From positions 682,001-746,000 of the forward strand of contig NZ_JARJHT010000001.1 of NCBI RefSeq assembly GCF_029269745.1: DNA of 64,000 bases. Reading direction: 5' to 3'. Below the pieces are notes generated by a model. It had not been told where the DNA came from and made no database searches. It worked only from the letters and a program-made list of their open reading frames with translations. Of the stretch, positions 26,640 to 34,763 are shown piece after piece (the first letter of the stretch is position 1; every line of letters begins with the position of its first letter). Position numbers and translations under genes: made by a program. The DNA is from Polluticoccus soli. Lineage in GTDB: Bacteria > Bacteroidota > Bacteroidia > Chitinophagales > Chitinophagaceae.

Positions 26640-27218
26640 ATGGATAACAAACAGCAATTAGCCCTGATATCTGAAATGATATCGACTGCCCGCAAAGAGT
26701 TTAACCATAACGGCAATATATACCTGCTGTGGGGGTGGCTGGTCTGTGTAGCGGCCATTGGCCAGTATATATTGCTCAGGATGAATAGTGAATACAATGC
26801 ACTGCCCTGGAGCTTAATGTTCTTTGGCGCAGTTGGCCAAATGATACTGATGTACCGCGACAGGAACCGCCAGAGCACAAAAACGCATGTTGGCAGGGTG
26901 ATCGGGAACGCATGGGCTGCTTTTGGCATCTCGCTGGGACTAACGCTATTTATGCAGGGTAAACTGCAGCTGAATACTTTTCCTATCGTGATGATGCTGT
27001 ATGCTATTCCTCTTTTCATTTCCGGTGCTGCGCTCGAGGCAAATGCGCTTAAATATGGAGCGATAGCTTGCTGGTGCTGTGCACTGGTTGCCTTTTTTGT
27101 GGGCTTTGAGGAGCAGTTATTACTTTTGGCCGCCGCTGTTATTATGGGCTATATCATACCGGGATATATTTTGAACGCACGTTATAAGACAGAACACCTG
27201 GCAGGAAATAATGTTTAA
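26640..27218 (+). CDS. Membrane protein co-encoded with a winged-helix regulator
   Basis: A 192-residue inner-membrane protein with about six hydrophobic helices after a short cytoplasmic start (KQQLALISEMISTARKEF). Helices include IYLLWGWLVCVAAIGQYILL and LLLAAAVIMGYIIPGYIL. The function is unknown; proteins of this shape are often paired with PF13601-type regulators in Bacteroidota. The downstream regulator overlaps it by 8 bases (ATGTTTAA), so the pair is translationally coupled. It may act as a membrane partner that modulates the regulator, which is inference. Confidence 0.8.
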   Translation: MDNKQQLALISEMISTARKEFNHNGNIYLLWGWLVCVAAIGQYILLRMNSEYNALPWSLMFFGAVGQMILMYRDRNRQSTKTHVGRVIGNAWAAFGISLGLTLFMQGKLQLNTFPIVMMLYAIPLFISGAALEANALKYGAIACWCCALVAFFVGFEEQLLLLAAAVIMGYIIPGYILNARYKTEHLAGNNV

Positions 27219-27513
27219 GGAACTAGACCCCATACTACACTCGCAGCTCAGGCTGGCAGTCGTTTCATTGCTCGTATCGCTTGAAGAAGCTGAATTCAAG
27301 TTTCTGAAAGATAAAACAGGAGCAACGGCCGGTAATCTGAGCGCCCAATTGGAAAAACTGAAGCAGGCCGGGTATGTGGAAATAAACAAGTCGTTTCGCA
27401 ACAACTACCCCCTCACCACCTGCAAGATCAGTAAAAAAGGCATCCAGGCATTTGAGGCTTATGTCAACGCACTGAAAGGGTATATAGAGCCGGAAGAAAA
27501 GAGCCAACAATAA
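27211..27513 (+). CDS. Winged-helix transcriptional regulator (HTH_34 / MarR-like)
   Basis: A 100-residue DNA-binding protein of the PF13601-type winged-helix family. The helix-turn-helix is in EFKFLKDKTGATAGNLSAQL, followed by the wing in LKQAGYVEINKSF and TTCKISKKG, then a dimerisation helix. It lacks a ligand or response domain. It is translated through an 8-base overlap with the preceding membrane protein and probably regulates its own operon through the palindrome at 26601. A very long perfect hairpin follows as terminator. Confidence 0.88.
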   Translation: MFKELDPILHSQLRLAVVSLLVSLEEAEFKFLKDKTGATAGNLSAQLEKLKQAGYVEINKSFRNNYPLTTCKISKKGIQAFEAYVNALKGYIEPEEKSQQ

Positions 27514-27527
27514 GTTTTCAATATCCC

Positions 27528-27572
27528 AATAAGAAGAAAGGCACAGGATGATCCTGTGCCTTTCTTCTTATT
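27528..27572. terminator. Bidirectional terminator, 21-bp perfect stem
   Basis: AATAAGAAGAAAGGCACAGGA (27528-27548) and its exact complement (27552-27572) leave a 3-base loop, and T runs follow. A further outer inverted repeat, AATATCCCA (27520-27528) and TGGGATATT (27584-27592), encloses it. It serves the convergent regulator and desaturase genes. Confidence 0.85.
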
Positions 27573-27590
27573 TTTTACCCTAATGGGATA

Positions 27591-28403
27591 TTAACCAACC
27601 ATATCTTTCTTTTTCTCTGCAGCAAAGGTCTCTGCATCGCGCTCCAGCCTGTTCACGCCCATAATGGCATCGGGCAAAGCCTTGTTCAGCCTGATGATGT
27701 GCAGCTTATCGAACAGCAGGATGAACGGATAAACCGGATCGATCTCATGCCAGCGCGAGCCGAAGTTAGCGCGAGAAGCATGTTTGTGGTGGTTGTTATG
27801 GTAACCTTCACCCAGCATGATCAGGTCAATAGGGAACAGGTTTTCCGAAGTATTCTTCATTTCGTAGTTCTCGTAACCATATTTATGCGCATACCAGTTA
27901 ATGACAGCACCGTGTACAGGGCTCATGAATACGTGGATGGGGATCAGCAGATACATCCATGGCGAGGTAGCGAAAGTGACATAGAACCAAATGTAAACGC
28001 CCATCCAGAAAATGCGTGACGCCCATGAGTGGCCTACCCTATCCATGAATTTCCAATCCGGAACATTCTTCTTATAGTTCTCCTCTATCGGCATTGATCC
28101 ATCGTAAACCGCGGCATAATAACGCCAGGTTTTCAGCATCATGTCCATAAGGTTTTTTGAGAACTGGGGAGAATGCGGATCTTTATCGGTGTCAGCATAT
28201 GCATGGTGCAGGCGGTGCATCAACGCATAAGCACGGGGGCTCAGGTAAGAGCTACCCTGCATGATCCATGTAATGACATAGAAGAAACGCTCCCATCCCT
28301 TGCTCATACGGAAAGCCGCATGCGCCGCATAGCGGTGCTGGAAAAAAGTCTGGAAAAACAGGGAGAAATAATGATGCCCCAGGAAAAATAAAAGAACCGC
28401 CAT
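27591..28403 (-). CDS. Acyl-CoA (fatty acid) desaturase
   Basis: A 270-residue membrane di-iron enzyme that introduces a double bond into acyl chains, probably at position 9. It has the three histidine boxes HRYAAH, HRLHH and GEGYHNNHH, plus several hydrophobic helices (YIWFYVTFATSPWMYLLIPI and others). The final box lies in a family-typical GEGYHNNHHxHxxxAR context. Probably adjusts membrane fluidity. It stands alone, with a terminator shared with the regulator gene at its 3' end. ATG 28403 opens directly into the first helix. Confidence 0.93.
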   Translation of the reverse strand: MAVLLFFLGHHYFSLFFQTFFQHRYAAHAAFRMSKGWERFFYVITWIMQGSSYLSPRAYALMHRLHHAYADTDKDPHSPQFSKNLMDMMLKTWRYYAAVYDGSMPIEENYKKNVPDWKFMDRVGHSWASRIFWMGVYIWFYVTFATSPWMYLLIPIHVFMSPVHGAVINWYAHKYGYENYEMKNTSENLFPIDLIMLGEGYHNNHHKHASRANFGSRWHEIDPVYPFILLFDKLHIIRLNKALPDAIMGVNRLERDAETFAAEKKKDMVG

Positions 28404-28601
28404 TCAGATAATTTAAATCAATAATATCGTCCAATCGGCACCCTGCCTCCCGGAGCGGGGGCAAAGATACAGAAACCCAGCCTCAAAAAGCCAGCGGCGG
28501 AGGGATGATATTGGTCAACAGCCGTTAATAATATCGAAAATCCGGGGCAACGCTGGTTGCCAACACATTAAAAGAAATAGTCTCACAATACCCGAGCTCT
28601 C

Positions 28602-28652
28602 TTTTGCAGCCAGCGGACGTCTTTCTATTAAACTCCGTTGCGTCGCACTCTT
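28602..28652 (+). repeat. R3 dispersed repeat, copy c
   Basis: Begins TTTTGCAGCCAGCGGAC and ends CCGTTGCGTCGCACTCTT, matching copy a at 794-851. It lies 35 bases before R2 copy c, the same pairing as at the left of the window. Confidence 0.6.
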
Positions 28653-28687
28653 CAGCGCCAGGAAACAATCCGCCCCACCCACCAAAA

Positions 28688-28840
28688 CGTCATTGCGAGA
28701 GAGTATCTGCGAAGGCAGATACGCCCGAAGCAATCTCGCCACGCGTTAAGCATCGGCATTCGTAGTTGAACTGCACCTGGGGTCGAGCAATGAGGCAAAG
28801 CTCATGTTATCGCGAGATTGCTTCGTTCCTCGCAATGACG
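28688..28840 (+). repeat. R2 palindromic repeat, copy c (153 bp)
   Basis: Ends CGTCATTGCGAG and CTCGCAATGACG as in copies a and b. The inner arms are GAAGCAATCTCGC and GCGAGATTGCTTC, and the middle is shorter and diverged. The gap 28404-28859 holds R3c, R2c and no gene I can support. Confidence 0.78.
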
Positions 28841-28859
28841 CGAGTATATGTATAGTGCG

Positions 28860-31244
28860 TTATTCCTTCTCCACCTTCACCACACTCCTGCTACCATCTG
28901 CACCCAAAAGCTGCAGCACGTAATGTCCCGGAGCCAGCTGCGAGATATTGATCACGTCTTTAACAGTAGTCATAACACCGCTGTACACTTCCTGCCCCAG
29001 CACATTCAGTATCGATACCTGCATGCCTGCTGCACCTTCTATTGTCAGTTCATTGGCAGCAGGGTTAGGATATACCCGATAGAATGAGTTACCAGCTATG
29101 TCATTGACACCCGTCTTTATATGGACAGCAATCTTATTGCTTTCGTCATTGGCGGGATTAGCACACCACGCACTGCTGATAATAGCGCAACTGATCTCGT
29201 CATTATCTGCAAGGTTGTTGGCGCTCCAAGTGTTGCTAGTGGCACCAATGATATCGCTACCATTGCGCTTCCACTGATATTTTGGATCGCTGCCTGTGTT
29301 GCCGCCCGGCGTAGCGGTGAACGTCACCGTCTGCCAGGGACTTAACAGGTTGCCGGGATTTGCAGCGATGCTGATACCAGGCGCCGCCGCCGGTGGCAAC
29401 ACCGTCAGGCCTATCTTTGGGCTGTACAGCACCAACGGGTCTGTACAAACGCCGAGGGCTGTCATGCGGCAATAGAACGTATCGCCCTGTGCAACGCCAC
29501 TGGCCGCGTAGCTCGGAGATGTTGCGCCGCTTATCGGGTTGCCGTTTTTGAACCATTGCAGTTGAGGGCTGCCGCCACCGTTGAAGGGAACAGCAACAAG
29601 CGTAGCAAATGGGTTCATCTGGCAGATTGTATCGTTGGGACTGGGATATGCGCCTATGCTCGATACATTATTTACAGCTACCGTAGCGCTGCCTGATGCG
29701 GAGGTGCAGCCGTTTAAGCTAGCAGTTACAGTATATGTGCCAGCTGCATTCAGGCCGGCAGGACTGACGCTAGGGTTTTGTGTGGTTGAAGAAAAACCAT
29801 TTGGCCCGTTCCAATTATAACTAACACCACCTGTTGCGCTGTTGGCGCTGAGGTTAAGCGCACCACCCGCACAAACGGGACTGTTGCTGCCTGCTGTTGG
29901 CGTGGCAGGGGTTGGTTTTATGGTTACACTGGTTGTGCCCGCAGTCGAAGTACACCCATTGAGCGTAGCAGTTACACTGTATATGCCACCATGGCCGGAG
30001 TTTACACCCAACACGAAAGGATTTTGAAGACTGCTGGTGAATGATGCCGGTCCGGACCAGCTATAGCCAACACCACCAGTTGCACTGTTGCCGGTCAGCC
30101 CCAGGCTATCGCCCGGACATAGCGGCCCATTGTTAGCGGTGGTCGGTGTGGCAGGCATAGGCTTCACAGTTGCCGTTACCGTGTCTTTCCTGCTGCAGCT
30201 GCCTATGCTGGCCGTTACTATATAGTCGCCACTGTGGCTGGTTTGTGCGTTAATAATGCCGGGAGTTTGTCCTGTGGCAGTGTAACTGTTAGGGCCAATC
30301 CAATTGTAGCTCACGCCCGTCCCGGCATTAGTACTACCTAGATTAAGCGTACTGCCTGCACACGGAGTGTTGGCTGTAGCAACGGGTATTGCCGAAGGGC
30401 TAGCTAATATGTGTATGGCCGTATCGTTAGGATCAGATATACGCACAGGATTGCTGCCCATTATACGAACGCGGTAGCCGCTACCAGGCGGCAAATTTTG
30501 CGGCAGTTTGCAGCCGATAGTGCCCGGCACGCCTGATGTCAGCATGCCTATACTCGTAGGACTTGTGAAGCTGCCTGAAGCGTCAGACAACTGAACAGTA
30601 AATACATTGCCGGTATTAAAAGGGGCGTAGACCCGGTAAGGTAGGTATAAGCTGTCCCCTGGGCATTTTAGAGTATCCAGCAAGGGCTGGTAAAAAAACG
30701 TGCCTGTATCAGCAAAATACATATTGTATTGAAATCCATTACCATTAATAGGTACATGCGCAACTTCTAACGAGTTGATAGGAGAAGAGGAGCTGATGTC
30801 TATCTGAATTGTAGTACTGCCAATGGATGGCTGGATAGCCTGAAGTTTTCCATTTACAACTACCGGAGTATAGTTTAACTGAACCCCGCATGAATTGGGA
30901 ACAGTTGTAACTTCTTGAGATGAAAGTGGGTAGAAGATATTATTCAGATAAAATGAAGCCACGTCCACAGTATTAGCAGAATCGTCCATTCCTGTCACAT
31001 GAAACCGTGTGTAATAAACAGGCGTAGAAAAACTATAGTTAAAACTGGAGCCGCCATGAAGCCTGTATTTGACACCAAGACATGCCGCTGGAAACCCAGG
31101 TAACCCTCCGTTGGGAGTTATTGTCACCGTTTTTCCGCCAATCGTTTGACTGCCTGAAGTAGCTGTCAGCTGATACAGTATCAACTGTGCATCGCAAGCG
31201 ACGCTCCAGAATAGAATGCTGATAAGGGCGGTGATGTGTTTCAT
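28860..31244 (-). CDS. Secreted Ig-like repeat protein with T9SS sorting domain
   Basis: A 794-residue exported protein. Signal peptide ISILFWSVACDAQ; a unique N-terminal beta domain (~20-190); a section with FYQPLLDTLKCPGDSLYLPY; three near-identical Ig/PKD-like repeats of ~80 residues, each with a GPLCPGDSLGL or SPVCAGGALNL start, YNWNGPNGF or YSWSGPASF core and YTVTASLNGC end; a two-unit Ig section with QWFKNG and QWKRNG; and a type A T9SS domain (VYPNPAANELTIEG ... LAPGHYVLQLLG). Likely a surface adhesin or matrix protein; no enzymatic motif is seen. The repeats are close enough to suggest recent internal duplication. Confidence 0.88.
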   Translation of the reverse strand: MKHITALISILFWSVACDAQLILYQLTATSGSQTIGGKTVTITPNGGLPGFPAACLGVKYRLHGGSSFNYSFSTPVYYTRFHVTGMDDSANTVDVASFYLNNIFYPLSSQEVTTVPNSCGVQLNYTPVVVNGKLQAIQPSIGSTTIQIDISSSSPINSLEVAHVPINGNGFQYNMYFADTGTFFYQPLLDTLKCPGDSLYLPYRVYAPFNTGNVFTVQLSDASGSFTSPTSIGMLTSGVPGTIGCKLPQNLPPGSGYRVRIMGSNPVRISDPNDTAIHILASPSAIPVATANTPCAGSTLNLGSTNAGTGVSYNWIGPNSYTATGQTPGIINAQTSHSGDYIVTASIGSCSRKDTVTATVKPMPATPTTANNGPLCPGDSLGLTGNSATGGVGYSWSGPASFTSSLQNPFVLGVNSGHGGIYSVTATLNGCTSTAGTTSVTIKPTPATPTAGSNSPVCAGGALNLSANSATGGVSYNWNGPNGFSSTTQNPSVSPAGLNAAGTYTVTASLNGCTSASGSATVAVNNVSSIGAYPSPNDTICQMNPFATLVAVPFNGGGSPQLQWFKNGNPISGATSPSYAASGVAQGDTFYCRMTALGVCTDPLVLYSPKIGLTVLPPAAAPGISIAANPGNLLSPWQTVTFTATPGGNTGSDPKYQWKRNGSDIIGATSNTWSANNLADNDEISCAIISSAWCANPANDESNKIAVHIKTGVNDIAGNSFYRVYPNPAANELTIEGAAGMQVSILNVLGQEVYSGVMTTVKDVINISQLAPGHYVLQLLGADGSRSVVKVEKE

Positions 31245-31387
31245 CGTTTAAGGTGGTTTTAATAAAAATAATAAGTTCATCTTAAAAACAAAAAACATAT
31301 TAAACGAACTCAAACTACTTTTAACCATTCATAAAACAAATAAATTATTGTATATTTGTAGTAGTAAAAAACATAAACCCAATGCCT

Positions 31388-31506
31388 GTCATCACGAGCA
31401 GCAGCCGCTCAACAGAAGTCATTGCTCATCGCGAGGGAACCCACTTAGCGTGGGATCCCTCGCGGCATCTTTATCGCAGGAATTAACTGTGGTAACTCGG
31501 GATGAC
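31388..31506 (+). repeat. R4 palindromic element (single copy here)
   Basis: The ends GTCATCACGAG (31388-31398) and CTCGGGATGAC (31496-31506) pair with one mismatch. Inside is a hairpin, GCGAGGGA-A-CCCAC / GTGGG-A-TCCCTCGC (31431-31463), 13 bp with one mismatch. Same architecture as R2 but a different sequence. Confidence 0.55.
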
Positions 31507-31691
31507 AGGAAAGGAAAAACATCAAAAAACGACATACAAAAGCTAACAAATTAGAAGTAGAACTCAGTACCAGCGCAGCTTTCCGGGAGTAACAATCCGA
31601 AACCTTTGTAACAAAATGAAAAAACACCCAAAACGCCATGAAAAAACTAACAGATTCGCCCCCAAACCTGCACACAGACTATCACAAGGAG

Positions 31692-31730
31692 CGTAACATT
31701 ATTGCAAACCCAGTGTGGTAAAATGTTACG
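31692..31730. repeat. Inverted repeat CGTAACATT / AATGTTACG
   Basis: A perfect 9-bp inverted repeat around 21 bases, about 300 bases before the beta-lactamase start. It could be an operator or a transcript hairpin. Apart from this and R4, I see no supportable gene in 31245-32019. Confidence 0.35.
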
Positions 31731-31990
31731 GGTATCAGCTTCGCCTTTTTACAGACCAGCAGCAAATTGTTCCCTGCTGTTTGTTTCCCGGCACTCAATC
31801 CTGCAACAAACGCAACAAAAAACAACAGACATGAACCCAGCCCTCAATTACAAACCCTTGCTACTCAATCAATGGGAACCTAACCATCACGACCGTGAGA
31901 ACAAAAGACCAAATTCATGACAAAAACGGCAACAAAAGCCATCAACGAATATGCAAAATTACAATAACACCGATAGCAAGCGTTTCCGCT

Positions 31991-31998
31991 TACCTTTG
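31991..31998 (+). promoter_or_regulatory. -7 element of beta-lactamase-like gene
   Basis: TACCTTTG fits TAnnTTTG and lies 21 bases before ATG 32020, supporting that start rather than the upstream one at 31951. Confidence 0.5.
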
Positions 31999-32019
31999 CG
32001 CCACAATCGGTTACCACAC

Positions 32020-32877
32020 ATGCGTATTAATGTACTTCTGTTCAGCCTTTTAGTCATTTTTGCTTCTTCCTGCCGCGAATCGCGCATACACGAGCAAGAC
32101 GACTGGGGCAAACATTTTGAAAAATATGGTATCAAGAATGGCTGCTTCATATTGCGCGACAATAACCACGAGGCAGTTTATTTCTATAATAAAGACCGTT
32201 GCCTGCAGCGCTTCTGCCCGGCTTCAACTTTCAAAATATTCAACTCACTGGTAGCGCTGGAAACAGCAACCGCGCCAGACGAGCAAATGATCATAAAATG
32301 GGACAGCGTAGTGCGCCCCGTGGCCGAATGGAACCACGACATGAACATGAGGGAAGCGTTCAAAGTGAGCAACGTAGGCTATTTCCAGGAGATCGCCCGC
32401 CGCATTGGACCAAACTTCATGCAGCACTACCTGGATTCTACCAACTATGGCAATAAACGCATGGGCGGTGCCATAGACCAGTTCTGGCTGAACGATACGT
32501 TGCAAATATCTGCCGACGAGCAGGTAGGTTTCGTAAAAAGACTTTATTTCAACGAACTGCCTTTCTCGGAAAGGACACAGCGCATTGTACGCAGCATGAT
32601 GCTGCAGGAGGAAACACCCAACTACAAACTATACTACAAAACAGGCTGGGCCAAGCTGCCGAACAAACAGGTTCTTTGGGTTGTAGGTTATATCGAGAAG
32701 CTGGAAAGAATGAAGGAGCACGAAAAATCGATGAACAAAAGCGACCAGCGCCTGTATCCTTACTTCTTCGCACAGAATTTTGAACTGGCCCCTAACGATA
32801 CTACCAAGGACTGGTACAATGTCCGGATAAACCTACTCAAGGATGTACTCACGGACTTCGGAGCGATAAAGAAATAA
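32020..32877 (+). CDS. Class D (OXA-type) beta-lactamase-like lipoprotein
   Basis: A 285-residue exported serine hydrolase. The N-terminus (VLLFSLLVIFASSC) is a lipoprotein signal. All class D hallmarks are present: Ser69-T-F-Lys72 in PASTFK, Ser117-N-V119, Tyr143-G-Asn145, tryptophan 156 in DQFWLN, and Lys207-T-Gly209 in YYKTGWA. It is expected to hydrolyse penicillins and perhaps related drugs in the periplasm. Start ATG 32020 is chosen because a -7 promoter element ends at 31998. A longer frame from 31951 would read through the promoter and give no signal peptide at its start. Substrate range cannot be told from sequence. No regulator or mobile element is adjacent, so it looks chromosomal. 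Confidence 0.88.
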   Translation: MRINVLLFSLLVIFASSCRESRIHEQDDWGKHFEKYGIKNGCFILRDNNHEAVYFYNKDRCLQRFCPASTFKIFNSLVALETATAPDEQMIIKWDSVVRPVAEWNHDMNMREAFKVSNVGYFQEIARRIGPNFMQHYLDSTNYGNKRMGGAIDQFWLNDTLQISADEQVGFVKRLYFNELPFSERTQRIVRSMMLQEETPNYKLYYKTGWAKLPNKQVLWVVGYIEKLERMKEHEKSMNKSDQRLYPYFFAQNFELAPNDTTKDWYNVRINLLKDVLTDFGAIKK

Positions 32878-32904
32878 AAAAAGGCTGCTTAGAACAGCCT
32901 TTTT
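32878..32904. terminator. Bidirectional terminator between beta-lactamase and metF
   Basis: AAAAAGGCTG and CAGCCTTTTT with a 7-base loop. The metF stop codon lies in the loop. Confidence 0.8.
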
Positions 32905-33842
32905 AGTACGTTATATACTACCTGGGGTTTGCCCAAAGTATAGAAGTGTAACACAGGTGCGTTATTCTTCAGCAGGTCGCGGCACTGCTCCAACAGCCAA
33001 TCCTCACCTACACGGTCGCAATCTTCCGGCGTCTTGGCTTTCATCATTTCATTATAGAGTTCCACGGGCACCTCTACATTGAAAATGCTAGGTATCATGT
33101 TCAACTGGCGCTTGTTGGTCAGCGGCTTCAGCCCCGGCAGCACAGGCACTTCCAGGCCGTGCTCTTTACAGCGGCTCACGAAATTGTAATAGTGCTGGTT
33201 ATTGAAGAACATCTGCGTTGTGATGTAATCTGCGCCCAGGTCTACTTTGCGCTTCAGGTACATAATATCCGTATCCAGATTGGGCGCCTCAAAATGCTTT
33301 TCGGGATAGCCGGCAACGCCGATACAGAAATCAGTCTTTACGCCGTCCATAATGTCTTCTTCAAGATAATGGCCATTGTTCAGCCCAATGATCTGTTTTA
33401 CCAGGTCATCGGCATAACGGTGGCCACTCGGGTGCGGGGTAAAGAATTTTTCATTGGCCGCAGCATCTCCGCGCAGGGCCAGTACATTCTTAACACCTAA
33501 AAAGTGAAGGTCGATAAGCGCATTCTCAGTTTCTTCTTTGCTAAAGCCGCCGCAGATAAGGTGTGGGATAGCCTCTACCTTATACTTATTCATGATGGCA
33601 GCGCAGATACCTACTGTGCCCGGACGCTTCCTTATCTCTACTCTTTCAAAACTGCCATCGTTGCGTTTTTTGTAAACCTGCTCAGCACGGTGGTAGGTTA
33701 CATTAACAAACGCGGGCTTAAACTCCATCAGCGGATCAAGATGATTGTATATCGAGTCGATGCTCTTCCCTTTGGTAGGAGGAAGAATTTCCAACGATAC
33801 TATAGGTCCTTTTGCTTCAGCTAAATATTGGGTGACTTTCAT
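32889..33842 (-). CDS. metF: Methylenetetrahydrofolate reductase
   Basis: A 317-residue flavoprotein that reduces 5,10-methylene-THF to 5-methyl-THF, the methyl donor for methionine synthesis. Family motifs: SLEILPPTKGK at the start, FVNVTYHRAEQ, HLICGGFSKEE, VLALRGD, FCIGVAGYPEKH, DYITTQMFF, and GLKPLTNKRQL. The start is ATG 33842; an upstream in-frame TTG at 33854 falls in the promoter -7 region. No methionine genes are adjacent, and I see no SAM riboswitch in the short leader. The final base of the stop lies within the shared terminator. Confidence 0.95.
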   Translation of the reverse strand: MKVTQYLAEAKGPIVSLEILPPTKGKSIDSIYNHLDPLMEFKPAFVNVTYHRAEQVYKKRNDGSFERVEIRKRPGTVGICAAIMNKYKVEAIPHLICGGFSKEETENALIDLHFLGVKNVLALRGDAAANEKFFTPHPSGHRYADDLVKQIIGLNNGHYLEEDIMDGVKTDFCIGVAGYPEKHFEAPNLDTDIMYLKRKVDLGADYITTQMFFNNQHYYNFVSRCKEHGLEVPVLPGLKPLTNKRQLNMIPSIFNVEVPVELYNEMMKAKTPEDCDRVGEDWLLEQCRDLLKNNAPVLHFYTLGKPQVVYNVLKRLF

Positions 33843-33851
33843 AAGAATGTG

Positions 33852-33859
33852 CAAAAATA
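33852..33859 (-). promoter_or_regulatory. -7 element of metF promoter
   Basis: The minus strand reads TATTTTTG, 9 bases before ATG 33842, leaving almost no 5' leader. Confidence 0.5.
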
Positions 33860-33930
33860 TATATTCTGCATATAGTTTACAGGGAATTTAAGCCTGCATG
33901 ATAACTAGTTAGGAAAGCAGGGGAATTGAC

Positions 33931-33938
33931 TATTTTTG
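33931..33938 (+). promoter_or_regulatory. -7 element of lptB promoter
   Basis: TATTTTTG fits TAnnTTTG and overlaps an in-frame TTG at 33936, so translation must begin further down (TTG 33954). Confidence 0.5.
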
Positions 33939-33953
33939 CCCAAAACCGGCAGC

Positions 33954-34706
33954 TTGAACCTCAGGATACACACCAAAGGCCTTTTTAAACGATACAGGAA
34001 CCGAACTGTTGTCAACAACGTTTCTTTCGAAGTAAACCAGGGAGAGATCGTTGGTTTGCTGGGACCTAACGGCGCAGGAAAGACCACGTCATTCTATATG
34101 GTGGTAGGCCTGGTGAAGCCCGATGAAGGCGAAGTATTCCTGAACGACGAGAATATCACCAAACTCCCTATGTACAAACGCGCGCAGATGGGTATCGGCT
34201 ACCTGCCGCAGGAAGCTTCGGTTTTCCGCAAACTATCGGTGGAGGACAATATTGCAGCCGTGCTAGAGATGACGAAGTTGACTAAGGCCGAGCAGAAGGA
34301 AAAGCTGGAGTCATTATTGGAAGAATTCCGTCTGACACACGTACGCAAAAGCCCCGGTGATGTATTGAGTGGTGGTGAACGCCGGCGTACCGAGATAGCC
34401 CGCGCGTTGGCGGTAGACCCAAAATTCATCCTATTAGATGAGCCCTTTGCTGGGATTGACCCCATTGCTGTAGAAGATATCCAGGCGATCGTATCGCGAT
34501 TGAAATATAAAAATATCGGCATCCTCATTACCGATCACAACGTACAGGAAACCCTGTCAATAACCGACCGCGCCTACCTGCTATTTGAAGGCAAGATCCT
34601 TAAAGCTGGTGTAGCTGAAGAACTGGCGGCCGATGAACAGGTAAGAAAAGTGTATCTTGGCCAGCATTTTGAGCTGAAAAGGAAGGATTATACACCCGGC
34701 AGATAA
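33954..34706 (+). CDS. lptB: LPS export ABC transporter ATP-binding protein LptB
   Basis: A 250-residue ATPase that powers lipopolysaccharide extraction from the inner membrane with LptF, LptG and LptC. Order: Walker [11 protein letters not shown]-loop YLPQEASVF, signature LSGGERRR, Walker [12 protein letters not shown], switch TDHNV. The [14 protein letters not shown] and YLGQHFEL segments are distinctive of LptB. TTG 33954 (opening [15 protein letters not shown]) is taken as the start; an upstream in-frame TTG is part of the -7 promoter box. The permease genes are elsewhere. It is followed at 57 bases by a GH3 gene, perhaps co-transcribed. Confidence 0.93.
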   Translation: MNLRIHTKGLFKRYRNRTVVNNVSFEVNQGEIVGLLGPNGAGKTTSFYMVVGLVKPDEGEVFLNDENITKLPMYKRAQMGIGYLPQEASVFRKLSVEDNIAAVLEMTKLTKAEQKEKLESLLEEFRLTHVRKSPGDVLSGGERRRTEIARALAVDPKFILLDEPFAGIDPIAVEDIQAIVSRLKYKNIGILITDHNVQETLSITDRAYLLFEGKILKAGVAEELAADEQVRKVYLGQHFELKRKDYTPGR

Positions 34707-34763
34707 AACATAGCAAGACAGGAACAGATTTTATATATTTAACGTAGGAGCAGACTTTAAGAG

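Noticed and set aside
31702-31920. Small frames upstream of the beta-lactamase gene
   Set aside because: Low-complexity composition and no recognisable motif; the region lacks a supporting promoter or coding pattern.
33843-33935. SAM or other methionine riboswitch before metF
   Set aside because: The -7 box is 9 bases from the start codon, so there is no room for a leader, and no riboswitch core is seen.
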